This document shows positions 47,092 through 64,000 of a DNA stretch of 64,000 nt, one piece after another (position 1 is the first letter of the stretch; each line of letters opens with the position of its first letter). The position numbers and the translations under genes are program-made. This stretch comes from Diphasiastrum complanatum (Eukaryota; Streptophyta; Lycopodiopsida; Lycopodiales; Lycopodiaceae): assembly GCA_029204225.1 (NCBI GenBank), contig CM055096.1, forward strand, positions 71,863,349-71,927,348, in the 5' to 3' direction. The notes beneath the pieces are model-generated. The model saw only the letters and a list, made by a program, of their open reading frames with translations. It was not told the DNA's origin and did not search any database.

Positions 47092-49979
47092 GTGATTATG
47101 ATGAACTGGTTAAATTGATTCTGTCAATAGCAATGTGGAACTACATGACTGTAGATAGAAATAGAACAAAAAACTCAGAAACCCTAAATCTTAAAGCTTG
47201 AAACTATTAACAATGGTAATGCAAAAATTAAGTGAGGGCGAGAGAGAGGAGCAATATTCATACATAGATTCATTCAAATGTTTAGAACGACTCATGAAAG
47301 GAAAAAATTCATTATATAAAGTTGTAGTAGTACACTAATATTAGTGTAGCACGTCCGAGTAGAAATCCCATTCATTTCTGTAGGCACTGCCGCGATCAAG
47401 GTCGAAATGAAATTTGATTCTCAAGGTCGACATAAGATCGCAACTTGGATTGAAATAGACATAGGGTCAAAAATGGCTGCTGGATTGAAATAACTGTTGG
47501 ATCAAAATAGACATAGGGTCAAAATAGGTCGGGCCAAAATTTTGACTCAACCTAGACTTTATAAAATGCATTGTATTTCCAAAGACTACTTAGATTCCTT
47601 TGTAATTCTGTAAACTGTGTCAATTGCCTTGTAATTTTGGAGGCTATCAAAGATAAACATACTTGACAGGTCCTCATTACAATAGAATCAGGTAGGAATT
47701 CTAACACTCCCCGTTAATGAGGATTCTTATTATTTTTTTTAAAAATTTCGATCATTTTACAAAATTTATTATGGCTCTTTGAATTTAGAGCCTTAGTGGA
47801 AATGTTTACAACCATGAACTGTGTTATACTAAAAATCAGAATGACTTCTCTATTTAAGACTTTCTCCCTTACATAATGATATTTAATCTTAATATATTTA
47901 GTCCTCGAATGAAACCAAGGATTTAGTGACAATGCAATAGTACTTTGATTGTCAGAAAACTTTGAGTTGGACTATCTTAGCTAGTTTGATATCAAAGGGT
48001 AATTGTCTTAGCCAAACACATTTTTTTACAACATGGGTTGTAGAGATATACTCTACCTCAGTAGATGATAGGAGTCTGTTTTCTTTTGTTTCATGAAATA
48101 GGTCCATTGTTGAGTAAGAAGACATAGTTTGATGTGGATTTTCTTGTGTCAACATTCTTTGCCCAATCTGCATTTGAATAGCCCTACAAAACATGACAAT
48201 CTCCAACATTGGGTTTGTTGTAATGAATGCATACGTCCTTTGTAGCTTGTAAATATTTCAGCCCTCTGAGAAGTGTCGTCCAATGTGTTACTTCAGCATT
48301 AGACATGAATTGACTCAGTGTGCTTACTGCAAATGCAATGTTAGACTTGGTACAAATTGTGACACACATTAAAGATCTAATAAGTGACTGAAATAGATAC
48401 TCCTGCATCTGCTGTTTTTCAACATTTGTCTAGGGCATTGTTCCATAGATAGTCTTAATCCTGGATCCATTTGGAACATGTTATGATTTTACAATTCTTA
48501 AAATCATAGTCATGCAATAGATTTTCAATGTATCTCTGTTGATTTAAACAAAATATTTTAATTGACATGTTTCCATGGATCTTTGGTTTTGCTGAAATTA
48601 CTCCTTGTGAAATGTCATATGTCGCGTAGCTCCAAAGTCTAGGTACGATTTTGCCATAAATGCAGAATGGTTATTTTTTATCAATGCTTGTGTTGCCTCC
48701 AGGGTATTGACTTGTTGTATTACCAATATGCTAATGCTGCTGCTCTTTAAATTTCAAGATTTTGCAATCCTAAATATTATGTTTGGTCCCCTCGCAGATA
48801 ACATCTTGGCCTTGGAAGATGAGGACCGCTCCTTCATTTCTTGGTTTTGATGGTTCGTGCTGAGTCTTTTCTTCTGCTTCTTGAAGCCCTTTTTAGAAAA
48901 TAGGGCTTGATTCTCTAAGTTGGTACTGGTAGCTGAGCCTCTCCTCCTTGCTTCTTCTTGTAGCAACATTGGACAAACTTTTGAAAGAGTTATCATTACC
49001 CAACTTTCATATGAAATAGGTAAACTTGATAGTAGTGTCATTACTGGATCTTGGACATCAAATCCTATTCCAGCCATTTGTTCAAGCAGATTTTTGAAGT
49101 TATATAAATGATCAGTCATCAATTCATTCTTTGACATTTTTAATGAGAATAACTATTTATGAAACAACTTAGTTGAATCATCTCTAACATCGTAGAGAGT
49201 GTTTAAAGTATCTCATACTTCCTTGAAAGTTTGGGCTTTGTAAACATGACCTAGCAATGAGTTTTGAGCATTCAAGATAAGGCAAAGCCTTTGCCATCCT
49301 TTACTTTCCACTTTATAAATGTTTGTTGGTTAGTTAGGAGTTTTTCTTCTGTTTCTTCTACTACTTTCCATAGTTCTTTAGTCAATAGAATGACTTTCAT
49401 TTTCAATTTCCACATATGGTAGTTAGTTCTATTCAGTTTGTCTATGACAGACATCGTGCTACTAGAGGAATCCAAGTGTGGATACTGATGATAGGTAAAG
49501 TTATGAATGAAGTATGAAGTAAAACAGTAGCTAGCTTCTCTCAAGCTAAGAAGGTTCAAAACAATTAGATAGATTGTTAGGGTTTAGGTTGTAAAGCATT
49601 ATGTAACATGTTTAGGGTTCTAGGATATCGAACAATATGTAACCTGTTCTAATACCATGTAATAATCAATGATCGGAGGGTTAACAAAGCAATAACTCTG
49701 GTGTCCAGTTCTATCTTGTAGATATATCAAAGTTCAAACTACCTATTAGTCCAGTGAATAAATAAAAATTTTCAACAGATTTCCTAGTTTGCTATTAGAA
49801 GATCGATCTAACTTGCTACTTAGAATCACATGCGTCATAGACTGCCATGGTGATTCTAATAAGCTGGTTAAATCGATTTTGTTAGTAGCAATGTGCATCC
49901 ACAAAACTGTAGATAGAAATTGAACAAAAAAAATCAGAAACTGTAAATCCTAAAGCTTGAACCTGTTAACAGAGATTAT

Positions 49980-49982
<3 letters not shown>
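47092..49982 (-). mobile_element. Ty1/copia element 1, internally deleted
   Basis: On the minus strand: a primer-site-like TGGTATTAGAAC (about 49656-49645), gag start (49559-49272, DKLNRTNYHMWKLKMKVILL), more gag (49137-48754, LPISYESWVMITLS), then directly a decayed RT end (about 48620-48470, QRYIENLL-like) and RNase H (48408-47952, SLMCVTICTKSNIAFAVSTL; LLSSTEVEYIS). Most of protease, integrase and RT is deleted. A purine tract AACGGGGAG precedes TGTTAGAATTCC at about 47706. 47092-47222 and 49850-49980 are homologous and mark the two LTR remnants, each truncated on a different side. Many stops. Confidence 0.75.

Positions 49983-50043
<61 letters not shown>
49983..50043. repeat. GA microsatellite
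   Basis: (GA)n of about 60 bp at the junction of the copia LTR remnant and the LINE ORF1 fragment. Confidence 0.95.
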
Positions 50044-50046
<3 letters not shown>

Positions 50047-50228
50047 CTTTATTAACGTCTTTTCCATGCCAAAAGACGTATAAGACGAACAAGTACATCA
50101 ACTAAGCTGGACACAAGACGGATCAGTGTCGTCAAAGTAGAAAAAACAAACAAACTAACTTTGAAGAGAGTCATATAGCCAGGATTACATGGTACGTAGA
50201 CCATTTACATGTTCAACTGGACATCTCT

Positions 50229-50958
50229 TCATTTCTCTATCTCAGAATTATCATTAACTATAGGCTTTCGATCTACTAGTTTGATAATACCATCACGATA
50301 GATAAGCCGTTTGCCAGTTGATAGAGCTTCTTGTCTTGCCTTCTTACGTTCTTGAACTTGGATGAAGGTAAGATCTTCATCCAGGTAGATTTTGATTTCC
50401 CGCAGTTTGAATCTCTTCCCTAGAACTTCACGCCGGTGAGACACTGATGTGAAGCGGATGACAAGCGTTTTCTGGTCCTTCTTAGGTCGCCGGGCAGTTT
50501 CCATTCCTTTGCTATGATGTTGAAGATTTCCTTCCAAAAACTTCTCTGCTTCTGCAACATCATTTTGAGAATTCGGAATACCTCTAATATGAACATTGAG
50601 AGCTTTATGCTCTCGCAGACGGCTCTCAGTGAATGTGGCTGAGATAAGCGAAGGTGAAGGCGGAGGTGGAGAGATAGTTGGAGACGAACCTTTAAGCACA
50701 TCTTCCCATGATTGGACAGCCGTATGGTGTTGTTCCACCTGATTTTTGAGCTGCTGGATTTTTGCCGAAGGAAGCTTCACTTTTTATAACTGCAACTTCG
50801 TTCTCGAGTTCTTGAATGGAAGTACCCAATTTCTGAAGATGCGATTGCACCACTAGAAGCAGGGAATTATGAGAAGCTAGTTGCTCTCTATAATTGTTGA
50901 GGTATTGGGTTAGAATGGCATGGATTTGCCCTAACACCAGCACACATGTCCACACCAA
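50229..50958 (-). pseudogene. LINE ORF1-like protein (coiled coil plus RRM-like domain)
   Basis: The frame 50780-50229 reads a Gln/Glu-rich start, SWEDVLKGSS, a Pro/Ser linker, then an RRM-like region (LNVHIRGIPNSQND, QKTLVIRFTSVSHRREVLGK) and a basic C-terminal domain (QVQERKKARQEALSTGKRLI). This layout matches L1-type ORF1 proteins, which bind element RNA. The coiled coil continues upstream in another frame (50958-50692, LQKLGTSIQELENEVAV), so there is a frameshift near 50780. The stop is at 50229. No following RT is found to the left, because a GA array intervenes. Confidence 0.65.
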
Positions 50959-52139
<1,181 letters not shown>

Positions 52140-52645
52140 ATGCAAGCAGATTTGCTTGCACTCAAGGAACGGGTAATCTACTTGAAACTGAAAATACCAC
52201 TCTCAAGATGCAAATGGCAGCCTTAAGCACTACTCCGCAGGTGAACTCTGATCAAATCAAAGCTCTGGAGGAGAAAAATCAGACCTTGACAAAAAGTTGG
52301 GCCGACATGCTCAAAAATACCGAAGCAAAAAGCAATAAGATGGTTTCACAAGCGATGGAAGAACAAGCCAAACGAGAATACAAATCTCAAAACGTCCGTG
52401 TCAGAGGTCTTTCCGAAACCGACCCCCTGCTTGCAGCCAAAGAATTTCTGGCCTCACTTTCCTATGAGGAAGAGGAAGGCGTCGTGGAAGCAGCTTGGCA
52501 CAGTAAATTCGACTCTTCGGTTGTCTTCATCTGTTTCAAATACACTGATTATCGTAATGAAGTTCTTAAGCGTCGTGGACGGCTTAAAGGCAGTATAGGC
52601 AGGCCAAAGGATGGAATGGTAGAAGGAATGGAAGCAGCTCATTGA
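52140..52645 (+). pseudogene. Second LINE ORF1-like fragment, opposite strand
   Basis: 52208-52645 carries a coiled-coil-like lead (IKALEEKNQTLTKSWADMLK), an RRM-like block (QNVRVRGLSETDPLLAAKEF, SSVVFICFKYTDYRNEVLKR) and stops after GMEAAH. Upstream (52140-52207) ADLLALKERV continues the coil out of frame. It is the same architecture as the minus-strand fragment at 50.2-50.9 kb (compare SWADMLK with SWEDVLK) but diverged. The basic C-terminal domain resumes out of frame after 52645 (about 52660-52730). Confidence 0.6.
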
Positions 52646-52849
52646 GGAAGCAAATGCGATAGGAGAAAGGGTTAGTTTCCGAGATGGTCGACATTTTCTG
52701 GTCACTCCATCCGGAACTGATGATCTACGAGGATCTAACTGCCTTATAGTAGAAGGAATGGAAGCAGCTCATTGAGGAAGCAAATGATATAGGAGAAAGG
52801 GTTGGTTTTCAAGATGGTCGACATTTTCTGGTCACTCCATCCAGAACTA
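52620..52849. repeat. 130-bp tandem duplication in the ORF1 tail
   Basis: TAGAAGGAATGGAAGCAGCT at 52620 recurs at 52750. The copies share GATGGTCGACATTTTCTGGT, with the first longer by a segment ending at 52749. Confidence 0.9.
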
Positions 52850-52862
52850 ATCACTTAGTGAT

Positions 52863-54525
52863 GCCTCCTACGTGAAAGCCTTTTAGTCAAGAGAGAATTT
52901 TCAAATTTTCAAACTGTATTTGAAGTTAAACCACCTCCTACGTGAGAGCCTTTTATTGACGCTTGTACCAGTAATCACTAACCATCGATCTACAGATCAC
53001 TCTAGCACCATAAATTCCCTTTGGAATCACTGATGTCCCATACCACCAATTTTCCCTCCAAAAATTCTCTGCTTCTAGATTTGTTTACCAAAAAAGTCGA
53101 AAAGTCTATTTGGCTATTCTTTATCAAAATATAGGATAAGATTCACAACCAATTCAGGAGATACTTCTAGCCATTGAATTCTCTCATGCCCCTTAAGCGG
53201 TACACAATGAATACCACTCCGCATACACCCAATGTTTGGAGGAAAAGTATCGTTCAGTTACTGTTTGAAATGCCACAAGTGTATTCACTGGCCAAAAGGA
53301 TCATTAAGGATCTCAACATAACCGAAAATAATACTACAATAGATATTCAAAATCTATTTTAGAATCGATAGAAAGCACTTAATTTTTTTATAAGTTTGAA
53401 GTACTCTTAGTTGTCTCAGTTATTATAAAGAAACACTCTATAATAGGAAAGAATCCAAATTACTAGATTCTTGTATGGAACACATTCCATCTTATTCCAT
53501 TTGCAAAATCCTGGGATTTAGTCGAAATCCAATTGCAAAACAGAGATGGTTCCATAAATGGATTATCTAACTACCAATATATTTTCCCTTAGATTTTTTG
53601 ATTTTTTGAAATTATAAATAAACATTGGGAAAAGGAAACCAAATTTCCAGAGGCTATATAAAAATAATTCCAAGGCTTAATTTAGAATTGCACTCACTCT
53701 CTCAAACACATTTACTTCTGGAATTTAAAGTAGATTAATATAACTGATCGACTCGGTCAACCAATTCTCTACACCTCAGGCCTCACCTCCTTCCTCCCTT
53801 CCCAAATGTGGTTCAGGTTGAAATTAGTTAAGTGTCGCACTCAACTATTGGCAAATCAACAAGTAGATAGTCATAAACCCATTCTAACATATTTGCTTCA
53901 TTCTTGGTCCTTATTGATCATTTACAACATGAAATGCTGAATTTAGTTGATAGATTCCAAAATCTTCAACCGAAAGTGAAAAAGTACTGTGACCTTATAA
54001 ACTGACTGATTGCGAGGTCATTCACTTTGTAAGCAATTTCTGTTTGACTAAAAACCAACGAATTTGAACAAAGTCAAAACATTCACGGTTCTTTCAAAAT
54101 TTTACGTAATTGGGATTTTCAAATTCCCTTCGAGATGGACCAAAACTGTGAAAATCGATTTAAACCATCGACTTGGCAGTTTCACAGTTGCCATCTCATT
54201 CCGAAAGGATTTCGAAACATCCGGCATGCATCAAACATGACATGCAGTGATTTCAAAAAATCTAAAAAATTTACGTAAAATACCTAATAACTGAAAAATT
54301 TGCTTTTCGACTAGCTTTTTATGAAACTGTATTCTAGCATGAAATTACTCTGATCAATCTAGTGTACTACCGTGTATCATGCATCCAAACATGCATACGG
54401 GTTCATCCAAACATTTTCATTACTGGAAAGTACTATACTGACTTATAGGCATGCATGCATGCATCAGAACATTTCGGAAATTTTTCAAATCCTTAATTTA
54501 TTTGACTGTAACTAGATCTTGATAC
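52863..54525. other. Non-coding sequence related to the LARD-like interior
   Basis: Starts with two CCTCCTACGTGA(A/G)AGCCTTTTA words about 67 bp apart. CACTGATGTCCCATACCA (about 53029-53046) and neighbouring words match 36.50-36.60 kb inside the LARD-like element in the same order. The AT-rich, G-poor composition is also the same. Probably a truncated second copy; no genes and no LTRs recognised. Confidence 0.5.
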
Positions 54526-54589
54526 TAGTGCTTCACTTGCTACTTTGGAGCAAGAGCTTGAAGCTAGTGATTCAACCAAGACTATGCTT

Positions 54590-55990
54590 TTGTGTCTAAT
54601 ATTGCTTCTACTAGTACTTCTACATCTATGAGGAATTCATGTTTTGTTTTGCAAGTTGTTTATTTTCAGCCCATTGAACGGGTGATTGATATTGGTGCTA
54701 GTCGTCATATGACTTTTCGCGAAGAAGCATTGTACAATAAAATGTGTAGATAATGCATCTTTTCCTATTCATGGAATTGGAATTGTAGCCTTCATTTTGC
54801 CTAATGGTGAAGAAAAGTACATCAAGAATGTGCTTTATGTTTTGGGAATCAAGAAGAGTCTTCTTTCGGTTTCAACTATGCTGAAGCAAGGACTAATTGT
54901 TGAGTTCAAAGAAGATAAGTGTCTTGTCCAGGATCCTAAAAGATCCCTCTTGATTATTGTTTCAGGAACAATGCATGATGGCTTATTCATGATGGATACC
55001 TATGAGCGACGAATTCCATCTACATGTCTTGTTGCTTCTACACCACAATCATTGGGGTTGGCTGAATTGTGGCAGGCAAGGTTTGGGCATCTCAACTTTG
55101 CAAGTTTGAAGAAGTTAAAGACATTCCTACTATTGAGCAGCCGGAAAGGCATGTATGCGAGGGGTGCATACTTGGAAAGTTTCAAAGGAGCCTTTTCCAA
55201 TTGATGGAACTATAAGGGTCCTTGATAAATTTGATTTGATTCATAGTGATGTTTGAATCCATTGGAAAGTGCATCTATTTGTAACTTTTATGATGACTTC
55301 TCCCGTTTTACATGGATCTATCCTATGAAGGCTAAATTGGAAGTTTTCCAACACTTCAAAGATTTTCTAGCAATGGTGGAAAATCAGTTTGGGCATTCTT
55401 TGAAGATCCTACACACCAATCGAGGAGGGGAATAGGTGCATTTCTTCGAGAGAAGGGAATTCTATATCAAATGACAACTCCTTATACGCCTCAACAAAAT
55501 GGTGTTGCCGAGCGAAAGAATTGCACACTTATGGAGATGGCCCATTGCATGCTCAAAGTAAAGGGGTTGCCTCACAAGTTTTGGGCTGAAGCGATTATAA
55601 CGGCGGCATACATACGCAATCGTAGTCCTACTAAAGCATTGAAAATATTAATTCCTTATGAAGTTTGGTATGGGAAGAAGCCCACAATCTCTCACTTTCG
55701 CATTTTTTGGTTGTATGACTTATGCTTTTATTCCGGATAAACTTCGTACAAAGCTTGAGGATAAAGGAGTTAAATGCGTTTTTGTTGGCTATAGTAGTGA
55801 AAGCAAAGGCTATAGGCTGTTCAATTTGAGCAGTAACAAGATTGTTGTTAGTCGTGGTGTGCATTTTGATGAAAAGAATTCATTAGATGTGGTCCCAACT
55901 CATATCTTGAAGGGGGACAGCCCACATAGTGTGAATGTTGAAGTTTTTCCAGATTTGGTACCATCTTCTATTTCTGGAGATAAGGGATAG
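54590..55990 (+). mobile_element. Ty1/copia element 2, partial (protease, pre-integrase, integrase)
   Basis: Protease-like VIDIGASRHMTF (about 54685-54720; the usual DSGA reads DIGA), GAG-pre-integrase (LPNGEEKYIKNVLYV region, ELWQARFGHLNFASLKKL, 54797-55204), integrase (55253-55435, FSRFTWIYPMKAK; the second catalytic Asp in the HTDRGGE-type block reads Asn), then MTTPYTPQQNGVAERKN with the Glu (55471 on) and the FGCMTYAF / VFVGYSSESKGYRLF block to 55987. Several stops and frameshifts. RT and RNase H are absent and no LTRs were seen. Confidence 0.8.
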
Positions 55991-59829
<3,839 letters not shown>

Positions 59830-61270
59830 ATATAACAGCGAAGTCAATCCTTTCTTTTTCTTGCCCATTGCACTTTAACCCCTCAAGATCTCACCTCCCA
59901 CTTGAAGGTTGCGTGATTTTGATATTTTGTGGACCTTGTGCTGAATTGCCTTCAAGTCGCTTTATTGACATTGGTTTCCTTAAAGATTCATCACCAAGAA
60001 ATCCTTGCATTGATTGCGCCAAGAGTCCTGATAGAACCTGCTGGAGTTCCTCGGTTGCCAATTTTTTGACTTTCTCAATTATCATTGGCTTGATGGATTC
60101 TACCAGCTCTATCTTCTGTGATGTCATTGTCCTTTTGCCCGTGGGGGTCTCTGTGTACTTTGGGACTTTTGTTGAGTTGTCCTCCTCTTCACTTGTTTCA
60201 TAACCTAGGTGCGCCAGGATTTTTCATTTATAGTGCATTTTGTCTATAGGTGGATTGGTCAACACATGTGCATCTGGATTTGTATAAGCCAAATTCCTCC
60301 TAACTAATTGTGGATTTCGCATGGGACAATCTCGTCATGGATGGTTAACTTTGCATTGTAAACACCATGGTTCGAATGTTGATGGATCTCATTCGGCTCG
60401 ACGATGTTTTCCTCCGCATCCGTAGCATCTTATCGAGTGTAGTATATCATCGCCTCTAAGTTGATAGGCCTACACTGGTAACAGATGTCCCTTGGGATCT
60501 TCCACAAAATAAACTGGTAGGCTATTATGGTCTTCCTTGGAGTTCGGAGATGTGCAAGATGATATGACCAATACTTCTACCTTGCCACTGGTTGTTGAAG
60601 AAACTCATGATTTAGATGGATCTATCTGACATCCATCCCTTTGGTGAGCTCCTTGTTGGCTTGATTCTCCTTTGGACCCTTGAACCCTTGTATTTGGCTG
60701 GTGGACCTTCTGTGCCACATTTTGTCCATATCGCGGATTCTTGATTGGACATCTTGCACTCAGCTGATCTCCAAAGCAGTACATGCATTCGTCCTTCTCA
60801 AGAAACTTAATCGTGTGAGCATAGGCTTGCTGATAGCCAGAACATGAAATACTTGGCTCTTGGTCTCTTGTTACACATGATCCACTTGCCTCTGCTCCAC
60901 TTTGTTGCCTTCCATGGGATTCCATTCTTGCTTGATTATCGCTTGTGGATGTCTTTTGTTACTTTAATTTCTCTTTTGATGATTCATCAATGTGATAGGA
61001 AAAATCCATCGTCTCATGGAAGATCTACAATTTCATCTTGACATCATCCTTACAGAGTTGTACAAGAAGTGAAACATAAGATGCTAAATCTGCCATACCA
61101 GATCTGATCTTTTTGGGCAGTCCAGCATGGTACTTTGCCATGATGATCCATTTGGAAAGCAGTGAATTACAATACTTCACTAGGTCATAGATCTGTTGGG
61201 TGTAGTCTTGGATTGTCTCATCAGGGAACTTTTGTAGTTTAGACAATCTTGCAAGGATGGTCTCCATGAC
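59830..61270 (-). pseudogene. Retroelement gag-like protein with several zinc knuckles
   Basis: Minus-strand pieces: 61267-61025 carries a gag-like helical block (DETIQDYTQQIYDLVKYC, KYHAGLPKKIRSGM). 60925-60605 has a knuckle-like CMYCFGDQLSARCP. About 60440-60300 contains CYGCGGKHRRAE and WCLQCKVNHP...DCPMRNP in an interrupted frame. 60127-59891 is a charged helical tail. Three Cys-rich knuckles in one gag are unusual; plant LTR elements usually have one or two. Stops and frameshifts (for example near 60340) show it is inactive. No protease or RT follows before 59.8 kb. It could come from a gypsy-like or pararetrovirus-like element; I cannot decide. Confidence 0.5.
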
Positions 61271-62690
61271 TGAGCACTGTAATATTACAAAGATGGTTGG
61301 GTTATGAATTGCTTCAGTGAAGTTGCAATGATGATGGTGTGCTAACTTGTTTTGAGTGTTTTTTTTTTTTGAAATAGAAAAAGAAAAGAGTAAATAAGAA
61401 ATGTATCAGTCTGGATGAAAAAATTACAAACAAAAAACAGAAAGTGGAGTAACAGATGAACAAGATGAAAGTTATACTGATATGAATGAAAATTAAAAGG
61501 GATGGAATATGGAATGAATATGGTATTAAAAAGTGAACATTATGGCGGCGTGGATGGTAACTGATGTGGAGGATGGTTGGCAACGATGGTGCCGGGCGGA
61601 TGGGGTCTGGGAGAATTTTTTGAAATTTTTTAGATTTCTTTGAATACTGATCATCTTGATCTTAGATTCATTCACTGAGTTCAATCCAGGGATGCTGGAT
61701 CTTGATGGACGTTGTGACTACAACCTAGATCTGGCAAGATCTGATCAGTTTCATTGCGGCTAATAGTGTGGTTTTAGCCCTTTTTCTTTGTTTTTTATAG
61801 ATAACTCTACGATTCTTATTTAGATTGGCCCGAAATTTTCACTATAGATGGATCTGAGTTAGCAAATCTACCTACTGATGCTTGTTGCAAAGGTTACTCT
61901 AGCGAATGTTGGCTGTGTGAAGGTTGTTTGTACTGTTTTACAATCAAAAAATCAATTTATTTTAAATCTGGGAACTAACTCTCACCCTCTTAACTATAAC
62001 TGGATTTGGGTTGGACCCAGACTGGCAAAGGTTAACTCTTGTAGATGTGAAAGTTATTGATGTTTTCAAGGGTTCTTGATAGAAAAAATCTATTCTTTCC
62101 CTTACAGCTTCATCAAAATTTCATATGAACTCTTGTAGACTTGGTTCTAGATGAAAAATGTCTTTTTGAGCACAATGGACCATGTTGCGAAGGTTAGTTC
62201 TACGAGGGTTTATAGATAAGGCGAAAATGCCAATTTTCCTTTAATTTTTACTCAGAAACCTTTGGAACTCGCGCACAACTTACGCATTAAGAACTCTCGT
62301 AGACTTGTCTGTAAGCTACTCGTAGTGTGGGGAAGCTTCAACCAAAGTTGTGAAGGTTAGTTGCAACATAAACTTCTAATTTTGGGGTCTACAAGAGTTG
62401 GGTGGAAATTGCATTTTTTGGATCTTGGGAGCTCTCACACGACCTCCTAGACTGCTTAGGAACTCTGACAGACTCATTTGTAAACTTTTCTCAGTGAGAT
62501 CTAGCTTTAGCAAGAGTGGAGAAGGTTACAAAGCAATATTTTATTTGTTTTTTCAAGGTTTTTTGAATTGTTTTTACTGTTGTTTTGGCTATTTTGAAAA
62601 AAAGTACTGGAAACTGAGTAAAGGATTTCAGATCAATGATGATTCAATCCATAAAAAGATCTTGGATAACTGAGGAGCTACTCTACCAAT
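61271..62690. other. Intergenic sequence, unassigned
   Basis: A-rich tract (61360-61460). From 61880 to 62530, five GAAGGTTA/AAAGGTTA words each follow a TTG(C/T)(G/A)AA-like word at 80-180 bp spacing, suggesting an old degenerate repeat. No gene recognised. Confidence 0.4.
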
Positions 62691-64000
62691 CTCACCAATG
62701 TAGAAAAATCAGCATCTACACACAAAATGAGATGCAAACTCTAATAGAACTTGATCAAACATGAATCAAAATATAAAGTATTATTGTTGTCCATACAAAA
62801 CCAGCAAGCTACTGTATTTCACATGTGTGGATCCAAAAATAACAAATATAGATCATTTTACATAAAGAATTACATGCAATCATAAGTATAGTGCACCAAT
62901 GGATAGTAGAACCCAAGAGAACCATGTATAAGTATGAAATGAGATAGAGAAGAGAGAAGATATGTCTCTCCATGAGTTACATCCTTTTATAACAGGTCCA
63001 AACCATTTTTGGCCACTTGGCTTTCCCACCAAAATGTAAACCCTACTATTTTTGGGTCTAGATTCAAAATACCCAACATTCAAATTTGAATCTACTCAAA
63101 CTCAACTTCTAACTTTCCCACACTTTCAAAAAAGTGTTTATTCAAATGAAATTTAGACTAATGAACTTTGAAAAGTAAAACTCTAAGTGTAAAACAAAGT
63201 TGGTCTCAATTTGCCAAATATAGAAATGTAGCAAATATGACTAAACTAGTTGAATCTTTCACACTCCCCCTTCAACTAGTTTTACGAATCTGAAAATTCA
63301 AAAAGATTAGATGATGATCCCTCATACAATATGCCAAAATCTCGAGTTCCAATGATGTACCTCAAAACTCGTTTTCCTAGCTTCCAATGCTCCTCACTAG
63401 GATCTTGAATGAATTGGCTCAATCTTCCAACACAATAGCTTAGATCTGGTCTTGAATGGTTAGATAGATGAGTGATCCAACTAGATTTCTATAGAGAGTA
63501 ATGTCCTCGAAGGATCTTTCACTACCTCTTATAGTTAGCTTTATATGAAACTCCATAGGTGTATCACTAGCTTTTGCATCTACCATATGAAATCTATCTA
63601 AAATAGATTAGCATACTTCCCTTGACAAATGAAAGTAGATTGAGAAGATCTAATGACTTCTATTCCCAAAATGTAATGCAAGTTAGCAAGATCATGCACC
63701 TCAAACTCCTTCTTAGGAGCACTCTTGATATCCTCCACATCTTTATTGTCTCCACCACTCAGGATGATATCATCCACATAGATTAGCAAGATGGTAACAA
63801 AATTTTCAACAAGCCTATAATAAAGTGAATGATCATACTCACTCATAACAAACCCTTCAAAGAATAAAAAAGTGTTAAGATTAGCATACCAACTCCTCGG
63901 TGCTTGCTTAAGACCATATAAGCTCTTTTGTAGAAGACACACATGATTTGGCTTTGAAGTAGAAATGTAGCTCTCGGGCTGCTCCATGTACACTTCCTCC
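62690..64000 (-). mobile_element. Ty1/copia element 3 (RT and 3' LTR), runs off the window
   Basis: 63993-63598 is an intact RT piece: YMEQPESYI, LLQKSLYGLKQAPRSWY, catalytic YVDDIIL, HYILGIEV. After the stop at 63598, further RT/RNase H-like words continue out of frame (VDAKASDTPM about 63580, LVGSLIYL about 63500). The rest of RNase H is deleted. A purine tract TTGAAGGGGGAG (63275-63264) is followed by TGTGAAAGATTC at 63263, taken as the start of the 3' LTR, whose far end is not defined (62690 is a guess). The 5' part lies beyond 64000. Confidence 0.8.

Overview
The window looks like nuclear DNA of a land plant with a large, repeat-rich genome. A fern or gymnosperm-like genome is my guess, but nothing in the sequence fixes the species. 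The evidence is a 12-oxophytodienoate reductase (OPR) gene with plant-style GT-AG introns, plant Ty3/gypsy chromoviruses and Ty1/copia elements with initiator-Met-type primer sites, a hAT transposon, plant gene relics (proline-transporter-like and nepenthesin-type protease), plant telomere-like CCCTAAA words and many long GA/CT arrays. I found no tRNA, rRNA, CRISPR array or bacterial-style operon.

The central result is that one gene appears to run through most of the window. OPR exons 1-4 lie at 3674-4951 and the last exon at 45015-45619, all on the + strand. The junctions keep reading frame and protein homology without a missing or repeated residue. The deduced protein has 399 residues. Intron 4 is therefore about 40,063 bp (4952-45014), while introns 1-3 are 171-264 bp. 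Almost everything between 5 and 45 kb is mobile DNA or relic sequence inside that intron.

Layout. 65-3290 (-): decayed LINE with a reverse transcriptase and a C-terminal zinc-knuckle plus restriction-like-endonuclease-like region, head-to-head with OPR. 3674-4951: OPR exons 1-4. Intron 4 holds, in order: an LTR relic (about 6.1-7.1 kb), microsatellites, a 207-bp tandem duplication, a proline-transporter-like pseudogene (9.1-9.6 kb, -), GC- and GA-rich simple sequence, a 6.2-kb hAT transposon with 8-bp target duplication (12777-18978), a 237-bp related MITE with its own 8-bp duplication (19033-19269), a nearly complete young chromovirus with 5-bp duplication (19601-25816), a dead aspartic-protease pseudogene (25.9-26.9 kb), TCGAA-rich minisatellite (27.4-28.4 kb), an APE-type LINE fragment (29.0-30.3 kb), an older chromovirus (30.3 to about 41.8 kb) split by a non-coding LARD-like LTR element on the opposite strand (33316-40106), a hAT transposase fragment (42.1-42.5 kb) and a 3' piece of a chromovirus related to the young one (42593-43971, -). 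45015-45619: OPR exon 5. 45.6-64 kb: intergenic graveyard with three copia fragments, two LINE ORF1-like fragments, LARD-related sequence, a gag relic with several zinc knuckles, perfect hairpins and microsatellites.

OPR is the only likely functional host gene. The mobile elements are at different stages of decay: chromovirus 1 (one LTR mismatch, one in-frame stop) is the youngest. No host pathway beyond jasmonate/oxylipin metabolism is represented.
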